Assembly: GCA_013287265.1 (NCBI GenBank)
Contig: JABDEC010000008.1
Coordinates: forward strand, 1 to 44,516
From: Candidatus Babelota bacterium
Lineage (GTDB): Bacteria; Babelota; Babeliae; Babelales; JABDEC01
Direction of reading: 5' to 3'
DNA length: 44,516 bases
Part shown: piece by piece, positions 28,028 to 37,430 of the stretch
Layout of the letters: each line of letters starts with the position of its first letter
Numbering within the stretch: the first letter of the stretch is position 1
The notes under the pieces: generated by a model
Database searches by the model: none
Told to the model about the DNA's origin: nothing
Seen by the model: the letters and a program-made list of their open reading frames with translations, nothing else
Program-made: the position numbers and the translations under genes

Positions 28028-30127
28028 TTAATTAAATCCCATATCTCTTAAAAAAGCCTTTTCATTAGGCTCTCTGCCTAAAAAGCTCTTTAAAAGCTCA
28101 TTTGGGTCTTTACTGCCCCCTTGGCCTATCACATCTTTAATGTATTTTTGACCTATTTCAGGGTCTAAAAGACCATATTTTTCGATTTGTTCAAACAAAT
28201 CCCTGGCAAATACCTTAGACCATAAATAGCCATAATATCCTGCCCCATAACCCATTAAATGCCCAAAACTAGCCTGAAAATGCTCCTCAGGTATCCAAAC
28301 CATATGTTTTATTAATTTTTTAAATAACTCCTGCGATATGGCCTGAGTATCTTTATTTGCACCAGCCAAATAATAATCTAATGACAAAAATGCGTAATAT
28401 GCTTGTCTTATGGTTGAATCACCTGAATCAAACTTGTCTAATTTAGCTATAGTGTTGATCAAGTCATCTGGCAAGGGTTCACCTGTTTGATAATGCTTAC
28501 TTACCATTTTTAATATCTCTTTATTTGTTAACCAATATTCAAGCATCTGGGAAGGCATTTCAACAAAATCTTTTTTAACACTGGTTCCTGAAGTTCCGTA
28601 AAACTCAGTTCTTCCCAATAAATTATGAATTGCGTGCCCAAATTCATGAAAGAAAGTTACAACATCTTTGAATTTCAATAATGAAGGTGATGTTTTTGTT
28701 GGTTTCGGGAAATTCGCCATAACTACTGAAGCTGAAATATTGTTTTCTGCATTATCATTTTTTATCGCTGCAACAATTCCCATATTTGCGGCATGACTAA
28801 ATTTATTGTCTCGTGGATAAAGATCCAACAAAAGATAACCTAATAAATTTCCACTTAAATCATACGCTTCAATTAATTTGACTTCTTTATCCCAGAAACC
28901 TGAAACAGGCATTTCTTTAAATTTAAGACCCAGGAATTTTTCATAAACATTTAATAACTGCGCGATTGTATTTTCAAGAGGGAAGTATTCAGAAACCTTA
29001 TTTTCATCAAGATTTAAATATTTTTTCTTATAATATGTTTTTAAAAATTTTGAATCCCATGGATAAATTTTTCCATCTTTTGTTAATTTAACAGATTCAG
29101 GTAAATCTTTTGTAAATGTTTGTATTTCTTTATTTGCCTTTTTGCTTGCTTTATCAATTATATTATTTAAAAAAGTTCTAACTTTTTCAGGATTTTTAGC
29201 CATCTGATTGCTAAGTTCCAGATCTGCAAAACTATTAAAATTTAACAATTTTGCTAATTCATCTCTTTTAGCTATAACTTTACTTAAAACTTCAATATTT
29301 TGCGGATACGCTCTGTTGTTAAAAGCATTATGTAATTTTTGGCGTGTTGCTGAAACTGTACAATTTTCCATAATTGCAAAATAAGTTGGATAATCACAGC
29401 CTAAAATGTATTTGCCATCTTTATCTTTTTGTAAATTATCAATAAATGCTTTATCCATTCCCTCAAGTTCATTTTTTGAAACAAAAATTTTACAATTATC
29501 TTTTGCAATATTAGTTTCAAATTCTAAAGATAATGCTGTTAATTCTTTAACCAAAGATCTGACTTTGTCTAATTTTTCTTTTGGCAAATCCAAGCCGCTT
29601 CTTTTAAAATCAGCCATTGATTCTTTGATATAATATTTTCTTTCTTCGCTTAGATTCTCATTTTTATAATTACCTTCAACATAACTCTTAAATGCTTTAT
29701 ATAAATCAACGTTCAGCCCAACATTGTCCGTAATAAAATCACTTAATTTCAACATTGCTTCATGAGCTTTTTCACGCATTTGAGCATTTGGACTTAAACT
29801 TTCTATGGCCTGAAAAGATGACATAACAGGACCAATTAATCCACCAATTTTATCATATGCTTTAACCGTATTTTCAAAAGTGCGATCTTCATTTTTTATA
29901 TTTAATATTTTTTTAACTTGTTCCCGAACGTCATCTAGAACCATTTCAACTTTTCTATCAATTTCCTGAATATTACTTGGAAAAAGATCTATTAAATCTT
30001 TTACATTATGAATTTCATAAACCATTCTGCAACACACCTTTTGATTTATTAAAAAAGCTAAACCTAAAAACAATGAAAAAATAACTCCTGTTAATACCAA
30101 AATATTTTTATTTAATTTCGTATGCAT
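28028..30127 (-). CDS. Membrane-anchored M3 family oligopeptidase
   Basis: A 699-residue zinc metallopeptidase of the M3 (thimet oligopeptidase/Dcp) family, which trims short peptides. The zinc motif HEFGH lies at about residue 493 in VVTFFHEFGHAIHNLLG. The third ligand Glu lies in FVEMPSQMLEYW, about 25 residues on. The preceding DLYPRDNKFSHAA and the C-terminal FGHLMGYGAGYYGYLWS are typical of the family. Before the usual N-terminus there is a hydrophobic helix (LVLTGVIFSLFLGLAFLI, about residues 11-28), so it is probably fixed in the inner membrane facing the periplasm, or secreted. Cytosolic forms are the norm, though some bacterial Dcp are periplasmic. Peptide scavenging is a reasonable role. 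Confidence 0.93.
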   Translation of the reverse strand: MHTKLNKNILVLTGVIFSLFLGLAFLINQKVCCRMVYEIHNVKDLIDLFPSNIQEIDRKVEMVLDDVREQVKKILNIKNEDRTFENTVKAYDKIGGLIGPVMSSFQAIESLSPNAQMREKAHEAMLKLSDFITDNVGLNVDLYKAFKSYVEGNYKNENLSEERKYYIKESMADFKRSGLDLPKEKLDKVRSLVKELTALSLEFETNIAKDNCKIFVSKNELEGMDKAFIDNLQKDKDGKYILGCDYPTYFAIMENCTVSATRQKLHNAFNNRAYPQNIEVLSKVIAKRDELAKLLNFNSFADLELSNQMAKNPEKVRTFLNNIIDKASKKANKEIQTFTKDLPESVKLTKDGKIYPWDSKFLKTYYKKKYLNLDENKVSEYFPLENTIAQLLNVYEKFLGLKFKEMPVSGFWDKEVKLIEAYDLSGNLLGYLLLDLYPRDNKFSHAANMGIVAAIKNDNAENNISASVVMANFPKPTKTSPSLLKFKDVVTFFHEFGHAIHNLLGRTEFYGTSGTSVKKDFVEMPSQMLEYWLTNKEILKMVSKHYQTGEPLPDDLINTIAKLDKFDSGDSTIRQAYYAFLSLDYYLAGANKDTQAISQELFKKLIKHMVWIPEEHFQASFGHLMGYGAGYYGYLWSKVFARDLFEQIEKYGLLDPEIGQKYIKDVIGQGGSKDPNELLKSFLGREPNEKAFLRDMGFN

Positions 30128-30198
30128 AAAAGCCCTTTTTATTGATAATTTTTTATTTTTTATTAAAATTTAATTTATTTGAAACTCTAGGAAATAAC

Positions 30199-30666
30199 AT
30201 GAAAAATTTCAAGTTTATATTTTTATTCAACTTTTTATTTTTAAATTTTAATATTAACTCAATAGATTATTATAAAGATGATATTGAATTAAGTATTAAA
30301 CCGAATCCAAAAAAAGTAATAAAGTTATTAAATTTAAAAATTGCGCATCAAAAAAAAATGATTCAATTATCAGAAAAAGGTGCTCCCATCAAAGAATTCG
30401 GAAATAATAAAGAATTCATTATTTTTACAAAACAATTTCAAATAGCAGCGGTAGCTGAATCTGATTGTTTAAAATATATCCTCCAATTGGCTGAAGCAAT
30501 TTCAGATTCATTAATTCTTAAACGTAAATTTACTTCTGACATAAAGAAAATGATAGAATTTGAAAATCTCGTACTAAATTATCTACAACAAATTTTGACT
30601 TTAATTAAAAATGCAAAATCTATTGATGAAATTTTTCAAGTATTAGAATCTAACTTTGATGTGTAA
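30199..30666 (+). CDS. Small secreted orphan protein
   Basis: A 155-residue protein with a signal peptide (KFIFLFNFLFLNFNINS). The mature part is helical, with no recognised domain. I place the start at the ATG preceded by AGGAAA; an upstream in-frame ATG at 30142 would add a second hydrophobic stretch and has no ribosome-binding site. Its last 17 bases overlap the end of uvrB on the other strand. Confidence 0.6.
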   Translation: MKNFKFIFLFNFLFLNFNINSIDYYKDDIELSIKPNPKKVIKLLNLKIAHQKKMIQLSEKGAPIKEFGNNKEFIIFTKQFQIAAVAESDCLKYILQLAEAISDSLILKRKFTSDIKKMIEFENLVLNYLQQILTLIKNAKSIDEIFQVLESNFDV

Positions 30667-32620
30667 CTTTATTATATTGTTCATTCCAATCAGCGATTTG
30701 GTTTCTTAATTCAATTGCTAATTCAAAATTTAAATTATCAACAGCTTCCTGCATATTTTTTTCTAGCTGATTGATATTAAGTAATATTTTTTCAGGATCA
30801 CGCTCCATTTTAGATTTCTTCATTTTTGAAGCTTCAGCAATCGCTTTTTGAATATTAACAATACTTTTAACAACTTCACGCTTTACTGTTTTTGGAACTA
30901 TACCGAATTTTTTATTATGTTTTTCCTGCAACTCTCTTCTTCTATTTGTTTCATCAATTGCAGCTTTCATTGATTTTGTAATTTTATCAGTGTAAAAAAT
31001 TACTTTTGATTCTGTATTTCTTGCTGCTCTACCAATTGTTTGAATTAAAGATCTTTTATCTCTTAAAAAACTTTCAACATCGGCATCCATAATTGCAACC
31101 AATGCAACTTCCGGTAAATCCAAACCTTCTCGCAAAAGATTTACCCCAACTAAACAATCAAAAACTCCTAAGCGTAATTTTTGTAACAATTCGGTTCTTT
31201 GTGGTGTTTTTATATCACTATGCAGATAACAGACTTTAATTTGTTTTTCTTCAAGAAAATATGCAAGTTCTTGCGCCATTTTTTTAGTCAAAACCGTAAC
31301 TAAAGTTCTAAAACCCTTTTTTGAAGTTTCATTAATTTGCTTTATCAAATTATTAATCTGATTTTCCCGTGGCTGCATTTCTATTTTAGGATCTAATAAT
31401 CCGGTTGGTCTTATAACTTGTTCAACAGAATGTTTTGAAAGTTTTGTTTCATAGTCTCCCGGCGTTGCTGAAACAAAAATCACATCTTTAAAATATTTTT
31501 CAATTTCATTAAATTTTAATGGTCTATTGTCTCTTGACGAAGGTAACCGGAAACCAAATTCAATTAATGACTCTTTTCTTGATTTATCACCTTCATACAT
31601 TCCTTTTAATTGTGGAATTGCAATATGAGATTCATCAATTACTAATAAAAAATCTTCAAAGAAATCAAATAAACAAAAAGGTGCTTCGCCAAATTTTCTT
31701 CCATCAAAATGGACAGAATAATTTTCAATCCCTGAACAATATCCGGTTTGTTCAATCATTTCAAGATCATGCATCACTCTTTTATAAATTCTGTCTTTAT
31801 AAATTTCATTTTTTACATTTGGCAAATATTGATCTAATTCAGTTTTAATACTTTCAATCGCCGCTTTTTTCTTTTCTTCAGTTGTTACAAAATGTTTTGC
31901 CGGAAAAATTAAAACATTATCAAGTTCTTTAATTACATCATTATTATGCTTATTTACCCATTGCAGATTTTGTATTGTGTCACCATAAATTTCAATTCTT
32001 AATTTTTCTTTTTGGTACGGCAAATTAATTTCTATAGCATTTCCAAAAACCTGGAATGTGCCATAATTTTTTTCTATATCATTTCTAAGATATTGAATAA
32101 ATATTAATTGCTTTAATAAATCAGCTCTTTTAATGTTCTGGCCAATAAATAATGGGAATGCCAGATTTTTATATTCATAAGGATTTCCTAATGAATAAAT
32201 ACATGAAATTGAAGCAATAACAATTGTATCTTTTCTATTAACTAAAGATGCCGTTGCTTCAACTCGTAACCTTTCAACTTCAACGTTTACTTTGGTTTCT
32301 TTTGGGATATAAATATCCTGTGCCGGCAAATAAGATTCCGGTTGATAATAATCATAATAACTTACAAAATAACAAACCTTATTTTCAGGGAAAAATTGAC
32401 TGAATTCTTCATATAATTGCGCAGCCAAAGTTTTATTAGGAGAAAGTATTAAAACAGGCTTATTCTGTTTTGCTATAACATTTGCAATTGTAAATGTTTT
32501 TCCTGAACCTGTTACGCCCATAAGAGTTGATTTGCCTGGTCTATTTTCAGATAATTCCTTAATAGCGTCAGGCTGACTTCCGGCAGGCTTAAAAGGTGTA
32601 TGTAATTTGAATAAACTCAT
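30650..32620 (-). CDS. uvrB: Excinuclease ABC subunit B
   Basis: The damage-verifying helicase of nucleotide excision repair, working with UvrA and UvrC. At 656 residues it has normal length. Walker A is GVTGSGKTF (35-43). The beta-hairpin that inserts between DNA strands is YYDYYQPESYLPAQD (about 91-105). Walker B lies in LLVIDESH. The helicase motif region has RTLVTVLTKKMAQ and GLDLPEVALVAIMDAD. The C-terminal UVR motif (about 615-650, NLNFELAIELRNQI) contacts UvrC. It stands alone on the minus strand. Its 3' end overlaps the convergent secreted-protein gene by 17 bases. Confidence 0.99.
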   Translation of the reverse strand: MSLFKLHTPFKPAGSQPDAIKELSENRPGKSTLMGVTGSGKTFTIANVIAKQNKPVLILSPNKTLAAQLYEEFSQFFPENKVCYFVSYYDYYQPESYLPAQDIYIPKETKVNVEVERLRVEATASLVNRKDTIVIASISCIYSLGNPYEYKNLAFPLFIGQNIKRADLLKQLIFIQYLRNDIEKNYGTFQVFGNAIEINLPYQKEKLRIEIYGDTIQNLQWVNKHNNDVIKELDNVLIFPAKHFVTTEEKKKAAIESIKTELDQYLPNVKNEIYKDRIYKRVMHDLEMIEQTGYCSGIENYSVHFDGRKFGEAPFCLFDFFEDFLLVIDESHIAIPQLKGMYEGDKSRKESLIEFGFRLPSSRDNRPLKFNEIEKYFKDVIFVSATPGDYETKLSKHSVEQVIRPTGLLDPKIEMQPRENQINNLIKQINETSKKGFRTLVTVLTKKMAQELAYFLEEKQIKVCYLHSDIKTPQRTELLQKLRLGVFDCLVGVNLLREGLDLPEVALVAIMDADVESFLRDKRSLIQTIGRAARNTESKVIFYTDKITKSMKAAIDETNRRRELQEKHNKKFGIVPKTVKREVVKSIVNIQKAIAEASKMKKSKMERDPEKILLNINQLEKNMQEAVDNLNFELAIELRNQIADWNEQYNKVTHQS

Positions 32621-32701
32621 AAAATTCCCAATTTCCCCATATTAAACTAAAAGTATAAATCTTTTAAAATAATTTTCAATTGGAAATTTAAAAAAGCTAA
32701 A

Positions 32702-32728
32702 AAATTGCAGGCTTTTAACCTGCAATTT
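32702..32728 (-). terminator. Terminator after the coiled-coil secreted protein
   Basis: AAATTGCAGG pairs perfectly with CCTGCAATTT around CTTTTAA. On the minus strand a run of Ts follows. It sits six bases after the end of the gene at 32734. Confidence 0.85.
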
Positions 32729-32733
32729 GATAC

Positions 32734-33270
32734 TTATTTTTTATTACAACAAAAACAATCAAGGTTTAGATTAAATCTTGATTTCTTTTTTGGCTCTTCT
32801 TTTTTAGGTTGCTCAGGTTTAACTTGTTGTTGAGATTGCAAATGAGACAATTGACTTTGTAACGCTAAAATTTGCTGTCTTAGGCCAGAAGTTTGATTTG
32901 CATAGACTCTGAATAGTGCCTGAATTTCCTGAATTTGTTGAGTTAATTGAGTTAAAGGATCAGATGATTCTTTTGAGCCTTCGCCTTCTCTTGATAAAAC
33001 CAAACTAACTTGCTCTAATGGTAAACTTCTTTGCATTTCTGCCTTTAATTCATCCAATTGAGATCTTAGATGCATTAACGTTTTTTCAAGAGCTTCTTTA
33101 TCTATAACAGATGCTTCAGTATTCATACCACGATCAGCAAAAGCACGGTCTTCTTCAACGCTTACAAAACTTTTTCCCAAGTCCCCAAGATCAGCAACGC
33201 TCTCACTCAAGTCTGCTGCAAAATTTATTTTGGAAATTAATAAAATTATCGCAAAAAATTTCTTATTCAT
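32734..33270 (-). CDS. Secreted coiled-coil protein with Cys-rich tail
   Basis: A 178-residue protein with a signal peptide (KKFFAIILLISKINFAA). The mature part contains a long coiled coil (about 60-150) rich in Gln and Leu, for example LRSQLDELKAEMQ and LRQQILALQSQLSHLQSQ. A Pro/Lys/Glu linker follows, and then a C-terminal CFCCNKK. The three clustered Cys could bind metal, form intermolecular disulfides or be lipid-modified; none is shown. The coiled coil suggests a dimer or trimer. GAGGA precedes the ATG and a terminator follows, so it is a single-gene unit. Confidence 0.7.
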   Translation of the reverse strand: MNKKFFAIILLISKINFAADLSESVADLGDLGKSFVSVEEDRAFADRGMNTEASVIDKEALEKTLMHLRSQLDELKAEMQRSLPLEQVSLVLSREGEGSKESSDPLTQLTQQIQEIQALFRVYANQTSGLRQQILALQSQLSHLQSQQQVKPEQPKKEEPKKKSRFNLNLDCFCCNKK

Positions 33271-33349
33271 GATGTCCTCTTATTTTTATGTTTAAAAAAT
33301 CCCGCAATAAACTAACAAAAATAAAGAAAAAAACCAAATAAATTTCGTA

Positions 33350-34480
33350 TCATTTTCTTATAAATAATTTATAAAAATTTACAAGCTTTGCAGTTGTTTT
33401 TTCTGAACTGTATTCCTGGCCAGTTTTATAAGCATTAAATTGTAATAATTCATTTAATCGTCGATTCTCTGCAATCAGTAAAATTCTTTCAATCATTTCT
33501 TGAAGCGAATTAACTAAAAAGCCATTAAATCCATTTTTTATAATATCATTTGAGCCCGGAGCATCAAAAGCAATAACCGGCGTTCCATTTGCCATTGCCT
33601 CTGCTAAAACAATTCCCTGAGTTTCAGTGACTGATGAAAAAATAAAAACGTCTGCAGATTTGTAATAAGATAAAATTATTTCTTTTTCAGGTTTTTCAAT
33701 AAATTGAACATTTGATTCAGCCAAATTAAGTTTTTGATATGCATAATTTTTAAGATGTTCAAGATCAGAACCGTATCCAATTAATGTAAACTTAAATTTA
33801 TTTTGATCTAATTTAGAAAATGCTTCGAGTAAAAATTCAATATTTTTTTCTTTTCTGAATCTGCTGACCGTTAATAAATGAAAAACTTTTTTTTTCTCTT
33901 TAATTTTAAAATCCTGCGGCAAAAAAACTGGCAAAATTCCGCTTGGAATCACTTGGATATTTTTGTTTACTGAATGCTCATTTAAAAAATTATTAATTGA
34001 TTGACTTGGCACAATAATTCCATCAATTTTCCTACAATAATTTAAAGCAAGATTTTTTACAATTGGTTCAGAAATTTTGTATGGCAGCGGAATATAATGT
34101 AGATATTTATCATATTGCGTATGATAAGTAAAAACTATTGGAATTTGCAATTTTTTACTTGCTTTTAAAGCCGAAATACCCAATAAAAATGGATGCTGCG
34201 AGTGAATAATATCAGGTGAAAAATCTTTTAAAATGCCTAAAAGTTCATTATCTGCATTAAAAGGAATTGCAATTGGATTATTTTTATAATTAAATCTTAC
34301 GTGACATCTAATGCGAAAAATGTCCTTTTCGTTTCCGTTATTATTTCCTAAAAAATCCAGTGTTACAATAATAACCTTGTGCCCTGCAGTTCTTAACTCA
34401 TTACTAAAAGAGTCTATTGAGCTGACTAATCCTCCGGAATATGGTTTATAATTATTTGTAACTATGGCAATTTTAAGCAA
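33350..34480 (-). CDS. GT4 family glycosyltransferase
   Basis: A 376-residue retaining glycosyltransferase with the GT-B fold. The N-terminus has TNNYKPYSGGLVSSI, the Gly-rich loop of the family. Then come IVPSQSI in the acceptor half, TVSRFRKEKN (the donor-domain opener) and the EX7E motif as ETQGIVLAE at about residue 287, which holds the nucleotide sugar. The overall pattern is closest to the glucosyl- and mannosyl-diacylglycerol transferases, but the acceptor cannot be fixed from sequence. It has no signal peptide, in contrast to the GT28-like enzyme at 22458. It could act in glycolipid or surface glycan synthesis. Confidence 0.92.
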   Translation of the reverse strand: MLKIAIVTNNYKPYSGGLVSSIDSFSNELRTAGHKVIIVTLDFLGNNNGNEKDIFRIRCHVRFNYKNNPIAIPFNADNELLGILKDFSPDIIHSQHPFLLGISALKASKKLQIPIVFTYHTQYDKYLHYIPLPYKISEPIVKNLALNYCRKIDGIIVPSQSINNFLNEHSVNKNIQVIPSGILPVFLPQDFKIKEKKKVFHLLTVSRFRKEKNIEFLLEAFSKLDQNKFKFTLIGYGSDLEHLKNYAYQKLNLAESNVQFIEKPEKEIILSYYKSADVFIFSSVTETQGIVLAEAMANGTPVIAFDAPGSNDIIKNGFNGFLVNSLQEMIERILLIAENRRLNELLQFNAYKTGQEYSSEKTTAKLVNFYKLFIRK

Positions 34481-34553
34481 TATAAATCCTTGATTTTTAT
34501 ATCACATATCTAAATTATAAGTTTCTTATTTTTTCTAACTAATTCAATCAAAT

Positions 34554-34582
34554 TTGCCAATTTTCAATTAAAAAGATATATT
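34554..34582 (+). promoter_or_regulatory. Candidate promoter of rpsA
   Basis: TTGCCA and TATATT are separated by exactly 17 bases, leaving a leader of about 100 bases before rpsA. This is the best sigma-70 match I see in the window. Confidence 0.55.
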
Positions 34583-34649
34583 AAAATAGTATGTTTAACC
34601 CTTTAAATCGCTTATCTTAACAAAAAACCAAATATTCTTAAGAAAAAAG

Positions 34650-34670
34650 CGCTTCCTGCTGTAAGCGGGA
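34650..34670 (+). promoter_or_regulatory. Alternative hairpins in the rpsA leader
   Basis: Two stems compete: CGCTT (34650-34654) with AAGCG (34663-34667), or TCCTGC (34654-34659) with GCGGGA (34665-34670). They end 23 bases before the rpsA ATG, just before AGGAG. rpsA leaders in gamma-proteobacteria bind S1 and repress translation; a similar role here is inference. Confidence 0.35.
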
Positions 34671-34693
34671 ATTAATGTTTTAGGAGCATTTTA

Positions 34694-36466
34694 ATGGCAA
34701 AAGAATTATTGAGACCCGAACAATTTGCAAGAGCTTCATTTCTTGAACCTGAAGTTCTTGATCTTAATGAACAACAAAAGAAAGAACTGGAGTCTCTTTA
34801 TGAAGATTCTTTCGGGAAATTAAAACCAGGGCAAATTGTTACAGGAAAAATAATTACAGCAGATGCCAATGGCGTTTTGGTAGATATTCAATATAAATCA
34901 AATGGCTTAATTCACCGCTATGAATTTGCTGAGCATGAACTTAAAAATTTCAAACCAGGCCAGGAAATTGATGTAATTCTTGATGAATTAGAAAGCGTTG
35001 ATGGTAACGTTATTCTTTCTTATGAAAAAGCAAAAGAATTAAAAGCGTGGGACAGAATTACAAAATTATTTGAAGAAAATAAGCCGGTTGAAGGTACAGT
35101 TACACATACGGTAAAAGGCGGGTTAAGCGTTGATATTGGCGTTCCTGCATTTTTACCAGGATCACAAGTTGATGTGCAAAGAGTTTCAGACTTTGACAAT
35201 TTTATTGGTCAGACAATAACTGCAGAAATTATAAAAATTAATAAAAAACGTGGCAATGTAATAATCTCTAGAAGAAAATTCTTGTCAGAAAGAAGAGTAG
35301 AAGCTCGCAAGAAAGCTATGGAATCACTTGATAAAGGTCAGGTAATTCAAGGCGTGGTGAAAAATATCACAAATTATGGCGCATTCATTGATATTGGTGG
35401 TATTGATGGATTACTTCATATCACAGATATGACTTGGGGCAGAATTGCTCACCCAAGTGAAATTTTAAAAATTGGCGATACAATTTCAGTTCAGGTTCTT
35501 TCAGTCGATAAAGATAACAACAAAATATCTTTAGGAATGAAACAATTAACTGATAATCCTTGGAAAAATATTCCTGATTCAATTCAAGTCGGCACAAAAA
35601 TTAAAGGTAAAATTTCAAGCATTACTGATTATGGCTTGTTTGTAGAAATACAAAAAGGCGTTGAAGGGCTTGTTCATATTTCAGAAGTTTCATGGACTGA
35701 CAGAATTAATGATTTAACAAAACATTTTAAACTTGGCGAAGAAGTAGAAGCTGTTGTTGTTTCACTTGATAAAGAAAATAGAAGAATGTCTTTAAGTATA
35801 AAACAGCTTGAAGATAATCCTTGGAAATCTGTAAGTGAAAAATTCAAACAAGGCCAAAGAATTAAAGGCACAATAAGCAATATTACAGATTTTGGAATAT
35901 TCATTCAATTAATGCCTGGCGTTGATGGATTAGCACATGTTTCAGACCTTTCATGGACTGAACATATAAATCATCCTGCTGACATTTACAAAAAGGGCCA
36001 GGAAGTTGAAGCTGTCGTGTTGACAGTAGATGAAAATAATAAAAAAGTTTCTCTAGGGATTAAACAGTTGTCTGAAGATCCATGGGAAAAAATTGAAGAA
36101 GAATATCCAGTAGGCAAAATAATTGAAGGCGAAGTTTCTAAAATTACAAACTTTGGTGCATTTATAAAATTACCTACGGGAATTGAAGGCTTAGTACATA
36201 TTTCAGAAGCTGAACAAGATGGCAAAAAATTAGATGAACTTTTAAAAGTAGGCCAAAAGCAAGAATTCAGAGTAATTAATACAAATAAAAATGAAAGAAA
36301 ACTTGGCTTAAGCTTACGTTTAGAAGAACCAAAAACTTCTGTTAAAAAAGCTGAACCAAAACCAGCTCCAAAAGTTGTTAAAAAAGAAAAAGTAGAAAAT
36401 GTTAAAGGAAAATCTACTTTACAATTAGAGTTGGAAAAATTAAAAACAAATAAATCTGAAGAATAA
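34694..36466 (+). CDS. rpsA: 30S ribosomal protein S1
   Basis: Protein S1, which brings mRNA to the 30S subunit and melts structure near the start codon. At 590 residues it carries six S1 (OB-fold) repeats, starting at about residues 40, 125, 210, 297, 382 and 470. The typical GxVxxITxYGxFVxI and GLxHISE patterns are clearest in repeats 3 to 6 (KNITNYGAFIDIGGIDGLLH, SITDYGLFVEI, NITDFGIFIQL, KITNFGAFIKL). The C-terminal tail of about 50 residues is Lys-rich. The set of six matches the E. coli-type protein. It is followed two bases later by ndk, so the two are co-transcribed. Confidence 0.98.
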   Translation: MAKELLRPEQFARASFLEPEVLDLNEQQKKELESLYEDSFGKLKPGQIVTGKIITADANGVLVDIQYKSNGLIHRYEFAEHELKNFKPGQEIDVILDELESVDGNVILSYEKAKELKAWDRITKLFEENKPVEGTVTHTVKGGLSVDIGVPAFLPGSQVDVQRVSDFDNFIGQTITAEIIKINKKRGNVIISRRKFLSERRVEARKKAMESLDKGQVIQGVVKNITNYGAFIDIGGIDGLLHITDMTWGRIAHPSEILKIGDTISVQVLSVDKDNNKISLGMKQLTDNPWKNIPDSIQVGTKIKGKISSITDYGLFVEIQKGVEGLVHISEVSWTDRINDLTKHFKLGEEVEAVVVSLDKENRRMSLSIKQLEDNPWKSVSEKFKQGQRIKGTISNITDFGIFIQLMPGVDGLAHVSDLSWTEHINHPADIYKKGQEVEAVVLTVDENNKKVSLGIKQLSEDPWEKIEEEYPVGKIIEGEVSKITNFGAFIKLPTGIEGLVHISEAEQDGKKLDELLKVGQKQEFRVINTNKNERKLGLSLRLEEPKTSVKKAEPKPAPKVVKKEKVENVKGKSTLQLELEKLKTNKSEE

Positions 36467-36468
36467 AT

Positions 36469-36882
36469 ATGTCACAACACACATTTGCCATTATTAAGCC
36501 AGACGCAGTATCTGCAAAATATAGTGGACAAATTATAGATATAATTGAAAAAAATGGTTTTAAAATTGTTAAAATGCAAAAACTGCAGTTTACAAAAAAA
36601 CAAGCAGAACAATTTTATGACATTCATAAAGAAAGACCATTTTTCAAAGAGCTAGTTGATTTCATCATTTCGTCTTTCTCTATAATAATGGTTCTTGAAA
36701 AAGAAAATGCGATTGCAGATTGGCGTAAATTAATGGGCGCAACAGATCCATTAAAAGCAGATGTTGGCACAATCAGAAAAATGTTTGGTAAAAATATTGG
36801 AAACAATGCTACACATGGTTCTGATGGTGAAGAAACCGCAAAAAAAGAAATCGGTCAATTTTATCCTGAATTAGTTAAATAA
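36469..36882 (+). CDS. ndk: Nucleoside diphosphate kinase
   Basis: Transfers the terminal phosphate between nucleoside triphosphates and diphosphates through a phospho-His. At 137 residues it has normal length. It has K10 in IIKPDAV, R86 in DWRKLMGATDP, R103 in GTIRKMFG and the catalytic H116 in NATHGSDG. The family usually has RGDFG where this has RKMFG. All phosphotransfer residues are present. It sits two bases after rpsA and ends at a strong terminator (36909). Confidence 0.98.
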   Translation: MSQHTFAIIKPDAVSAKYSGQIIDIIEKNGFKIVKMQKLQFTKKQAEQFYDIHKERPFFKELVDFIISSFSIIMVLEKENAIADWRKLMGATDPLKADVGTIRKMFGKNIGNNATHGSDGEETAKKEIGQFYPELVK

Positions 36883-36908
36883 TAACTAGAATCGTAAATT
36901 TATATTAT

Positions 36909-36936
36909 AATGAGAGCTAAATATTTAGCTCTCATT
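36909..36936 (+). terminator. Terminator of rpsA-ndk
   Basis: AATGAGAGCTAAAT and ATTTAGCTCTCATT form a perfect 28-base palindrome, followed by ATTTTTG. It lies 26 bases after the ndk stop and 24 bases before the next gene. Confidence 0.88.
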
Positions 36937-36959
36937 ATTTTTGTAATTAAGGCAATTTT

Positions 36960-37379
36960 ATGAATCTACATAAATTTTTTTTTGCTTTTTCTTTGCTTAA
37001 TTTTTTGAATTTAAAATCTTTGGATATTATAGATATAACAGAAATGCAATATTATGCTGTGCAAAATGATGAACATAAATATTCAGAAGTTTTTTTATAT
37101 CAAAGTTTAGATCATTTTTATATCGATATAAATTCAGAAATCATTTTCAAATTCAATAAATCCTGCACTAATTATGAAGAAATTATTAAAGTAATTTCTG
37201 AAACAGAACAATTAAAAGATAAAAAATATAAAGAAGATTACACTATTTATGGTGAATTTTGCACTTATGCTATTGACTCTGAGAATGACACGTTTTTTGA
37301 AGAAATAACAAAATATCCATTTTCATGTTTGAAAAAAAATTCAAGAATTGCAGTTGTGCTTAAAAATCAAGAGAATTAG
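36960..37379 (+). CDS. Small secreted orphan protein
   Basis: A 139-residue protein with an N-terminal hydrophobic stretch (FFFAFSLLNFLNLKS) typical of a signal peptide. The mature part has two or three Cys (NKSCTNYEE, GEFCTYAID, FSCLKKN), which may pair outside the cytoplasm. It shows no recognised domain. It lies between two terminators with a similar-sized secreted gene downstream; the two share no obvious similarity, apart from size and hydrophobic start. Confidence 0.6.
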   Translation: MNLHKFFFAFSLLNFLNLKSLDIIDITEMQYYAVQNDEHKYSEVFLYQSLDHFYIDINSEIIFKFNKSCTNYEEIIKVISETEQLKDKKYKEDYTIYGEFCTYAIDSENDTFFEEITKYPFSCLKKNSRIAVVLKNQEN

Positions 37380-37430
37380 ATTTTAACTATTTAAAGAAAT
37401 CAATATTATTTTAACCATAAGGGGCCCATT

